Shown here: positions 62,072 through 64,000 of the stretch, piece by piece | Layout of the letters: every line of letters begins with the position of its first letter | Numbering within the stretch: position 1 is the stretch's first letter | DNA from: Ignavigranum ruoffiae | Lineage (GTDB): Bacteria; Bacillota; Bacilli; Lactobacillales; Aerococcaceae | DNA: 64,000 nucleotides | Reading direction: 5' to 3' | Assembly (NCBI RefSeq): GCF_900110675.1 | Contig: NZ_FOEN01000008.1 | Span: forward strand, 1-64,000 | The notes under the pieces: generated by a model | What the model was told of the DNA's origin: nothing | The model's input: only the letters and a program-made list of their open reading frames with translations | The model's database searches: none | Translations under genes and position numbers: made by a program

Positions 62072-62149
62072 CTCTTCCATTGCCTTCATCCTTTCTTTTG
62101 GGTATGATTAGTGTATCTTAGAATGTTTTCATAAGAGAGGATGGATTTA

Positions 62150-62590
62150 ATGAAAATCAAAGAATTTTTGCGTGATGATCTAATTTTTCTTGAAGAAGCA
62201 ATTGCGAGTGATGAAGCAGCCTTCCAATTTATGGGCGACAAGGCTCAGACGCTTGGCCTAGTTAAGGATAGCTTTGGGCCTAGCTTAGTTGAACGTGAAC
62301 GTGAATTTCCTACCGGTATTTTAGTTAATGATACGGGAATCGCAATTTCTCATACCGACCCAGAACATATTGAAGAAGAATTTATCGGGTTGATTCGTCC
62401 AAGTCAACCTGTTTCCTTTAAGTTAATCGATGATCCAGAAAAAGATATTCCAGTAAAATTAATCTTTGTCTTAGGATTGAAGAAGGCCGTGAATCAATTA
62501 GAATCATTAAAAGAAATCACTAAATTAATCGAAGATCCAGCTAGTTTAGAAAAATTATTAAACAGTCAAGATATTAAGTCCATTCTTTAA
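62150..62590 (+). CDS. Orphan galactitol/fructose-type PTS EIIA
   Basis: A second EIIA-2 family protein (146 residues), related to the one at 53062, with the active histidine in TGIAISHTDPEHI (His68) and VEREREFPTGILV before it. ATG 62150 is better placed than ATG 62141 relative to AGAGAGG. No EIIB or EIIC gene lies beside it; it may supply the GatBC system at 53536 or act as a regulatory phosphocarrier. Its base use returns to that of the host after the AT-rich block. Confidence 0.82.
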   Translation: MKIKEFLRDDLIFLEEAIASDEAAFQFMGDKAQTLGLVKDSFGPSLVEREREFPTGILVNDTGIAISHTDPEHIEEEFIGLIRPSQPVSFKLIDDPEKDIPVKLIFVLGLKKAVNQLESLKEITKLIEDPASLEKLLNSQDIKSIL

Positions 62591-62645
62591 TCAAATTCCC
62601 TTTCCAAAATCTACATTCAAATATCCATAGCATTCAAATTAGAAT

Positions 62646-62791
62646 ACGAATTAGTGTGACATGCAAGACCCATATAGTCCCAACTAGCCTTGTTGCCATG
62701 ACGATGATGGATAAACTGGCTCAGCAGAAGATGTCTAGTAAAGCTAGTCCTTGGTACTCGGTCGCGTGTTCACGCTGATTCGTTTTTGTGT
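62646..62791. repeat. Long imperfect palindrome with terminator-like end
   Basis: ACGAATTAGTGTGACATGC (62646-62664) pairs with GCGTGTTCACGCTGATTCGT (62764-62783) with G-U pairs and one extra base, followed by a T run. About 100 bases with smaller self-complementary parts lie inside. It resembles the repeats at 25004-31424 in style but not in sequence. It may end the EIIA transcript. Confidence 0.55.
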
Positions 62792-62867
62792 TTTTGCCAG
62801 AATCTTTATATCCTTTGGAATAATAATGAAAGCGTCCCTAGATTCTCATTGTGTTCTCAGATTAAAG

Positions 62868-62881
62868 CTTGACTAGACAAG
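62868..62881 (+). promoter_or_regulatory. GntR-type palindromic operator
   Basis: CTTGACTAGACAAG is a near-perfect palindrome of the TTGTCTAGACAA type bound by HutC-family GntR regulators. It lies 48 bases before the oxidoreductase start and includes a possible -35 (TTGACT). A weak cre-like TGAAAGCGTCCCTA lies at 62828-62841. The regulator is not in the window. Confidence 0.5.
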
Positions 62882-62929
62882 TATATCATTGTAATCTTGA
62901 TAGGGAATTATAGAAAGGAGGTGTGAGAG

Positions 62930-63946
62930 ATGATTAAGTTAGCAACGATTGGAACTTCGTGGATTACCGAGCAATTTATAGAAGCGTGTATCGCCGAAGG
63001 ATCTTATCAACTGAGTAAAGTTTATTCTCGAACCCTAGACAAGGCTCAAGCCGTTGTTGATAAATATAAGCAAGGGAAGGCCGTTGATGATTTAGCCGAT
63101 CTGTATCAAGATGATGTAGATATTATTTACATCGCCAGTCCCAATGCCCTTCATTATGGCCATGCGATTGAAGCACTTAAGCATGAAAAGCATGTTATTG
63201 TCGAGAAACCTCAATTTGCCAATTTAAATGAGTGGCAAGATGCTCATGACTTAGCTCGTGAGAAGGATTTGTATTTATTTGAAGCAATTCGTCATATTCA
63301 GAATCGTAATTATAAGTTATTAAAATCATTACTCGCTCAAAAATTAGTCGAATTAGACCAACCCTTCTTGGGAGCGGCCTTGAATATTGGTCAATACTCG
63401 TCCAAGTATGACGCTTATGTCGACGCGATTGAACATCAGGGCAATTTGCCAAACATTTTTAATTTAGAATTTGCCACAGGAACCTTGATGGATATCGGTG
63501 TCTACCCAATATATGTGGCAGTAGACTTATTTGGCATGCCGGATCAGGTGGATTATCAGCCAGTAAAAGGCCCGAATGGGGTCGATTTAATGGGGACAAT
63601 TATTTTTACCTATGATACGTTCCAAGTTACTATTTTTATTTCTAAGGCAGTACATTCGACGAAACCGAGTGAAATTTATATTGGCGATGAAACGATTGTG
63701 ATTCCTTATATTTCTGAAATGGATCGCATCGATGTGGTCACTCGCCAGAATGTCTGTGTGCAATCTTATCAATATCCAGAATTACAACCGATGTATGATG
63801 AGGCCAAGTATTTTGCCGATATCTTGCAAGGCGCTGAAACCGATTACGCTTATCAGGATTTAGAGAAACTCAGTCAACAAGTGACTCGAGTGATGCAAGA
63901 TTTAAGGGAAGTTGCTGATATCGAATTTATTAAAAGAAGTCATTAA
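62930..63946 (+). CDS. Gfo/Idh/MocA-family oxidoreductase
   Basis: The 338-residue NAD(P)-dependent oxidoreductase has an N-terminal cofactor segment (KLATIGTSWITEQF, residues 3-16) with the usual GxGxxG weakened to GTSW, followed by IIYIASPNALHYGHAIEAL (about 64-82) and the family motif HVIVEKPQFAN (about 87-97) with the catalytic-loop EKP. A probable active-site region GTLMDIGVYPIYVA lies near 183. Substrate not known. It directly precedes a mannose-family EIIA gene, so it probably serves a sugar taken up by that PTS. Confidence 0.85.
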   Translation: MIKLATIGTSWITEQFIEACIAEGSYQLSKVYSRTLDKAQAVVDKYKQGKAVDDLADLYQDDVDIIYIASPNALHYGHAIEALKHEKHVIVEKPQFANLNEWQDAHDLAREKDLYLFEAIRHIQNRNYKLLKSLLAQKLVELDQPFLGAALNIGQYSSKYDAYVDAIEHQGNLPNIFNLEFATGTLMDIGVYPIYVAVDLFGMPDQVDYQPVKGPNGVDLMGTIIFTYDTFQVTIFISKAVHSTKPSEIYIGDETIVIPYISEMDRIDVVTRQNVCVQSYQYPELQPMYDEAKYFADILQGAETDYAYQDLEKLSQQVTRVMQDLREVADIEFIKRSH

Positions 63947-63959
63947 AGGAGGTTAAGAG

Positions 63960-64000
63960 ATGGTTGGAATTATTATTGCCAGTCATGGTGAATTTGCCGC
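63960..64000 (+). CDS. Mannose-family PTS EIIA, 5' end (cut by the window)
   Basis: Thirteen codons are visible, MVGIIIASHGEFA, matching the start of mannose/sorbose-family EIIA with the active histidine at position 9. ATG 63960 follows AAAGGAGG at the end of the oxidoreductase gene, so a further PTS operon continues beyond the window. Confidence 0.75.
   Translation, partial: MVGIIIASHGEFA

Noticed and set aside
1-64000. CRISPR arrays, tRNA or rRNA genes, prophage structural genes
   Set aside because: No regularly spaced repeats, tRNA-like cloverleaf blocks, rRNA segments or phage morphogenesis genes were seen.

Overview
The window looks like a chromosomal segment of a low-GC Gram-positive fermenter of the Lactobacillales. 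It is packed with phosphotransferase (PTS) sugar operons, catabolite-response (cre) sites and strong ribosome binding sites, and it carries an LPxTG surface protein and a T-box leader. Aerococcaceae is my best guess at family level, but this is inference from gene content only. No tRNA, rRNA, CRISPR array or phage structural gene is visible.

Layout. 1-1470 is a decayed patch: the 5' part of an IS256-type transposase with its terminal inverted repeat, a frameshifted TIR-like gene and a frameshifted coiled-coil gene. 1649-9184 holds clpB and a four-gene 2-oxoacid dehydrogenase operon in the order E3-E1alpha-E1beta-E2. 9317-14024 is a sucrose operon (LacI regulator, PTS EIIBC, sucrose-6-phosphate hydrolase, fructokinase). 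14253-16372 (minus) holds a cupin, an NAD(P)-binding protein and a GntR regulator. 16547-24141 encodes a complete N-acetylgalactosamine/galactosamine route: mannose-family PTS plus a YajC-like protein, deacetylase, AgaS, tagatose-6-phosphate kinase and tagatose-bisphosphate aldolase. 24378-30466 holds an unknown protein behind a CtsR-like box, another unknown protein, a ribokinase and a large LPxTG-anchored M14 carboxypeptidase with an ideal cre site. 30467-31460 is a non-coding block of structured repeats. 31462-38302 holds thiT, rlmN, a thioredoxin-like protein, a secreted protein, a formamidase-type enzyme and pyrBC behind a PyrR leader. 38964-43654 is an OpuC-type osmoprotectant transporter and a T-box-controlled NlpA/MetQ-like binding protein.

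The last third (43945-64000) is a polyol/PTS island. A canonical sorbitol operon (srlD, gutR, gutM, srlA, srlE, srlB) is followed by fsa-tkt and an antiterminator-galactitol-type PTS operon. Next comes a long operon in which a class II aldolase, a triose-phosphate-isomerase paralogue and a YjbQ-family protein precede a second, AT-richer glucitol-type PTS. That second PTS comes with a SAF-domain NAD(P) dehydrogenase and a SorC regulator instead of the usual sorbitol-6-phosphate dehydrogenase. This is the best candidate for an undescribed catabolic pathway. The window ends with a second orphan EIIA, a Gfo/Idh/MocA oxidoreductase and the start of another mannose-family EIIA.

The other strong candidate is a family of roughly 130-base, three-armed repeats (25004, 30890, 31287). 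Their stems differ in sequence between copies but stay self-complementary, which points to selection on, or descent with, a conserved fold.
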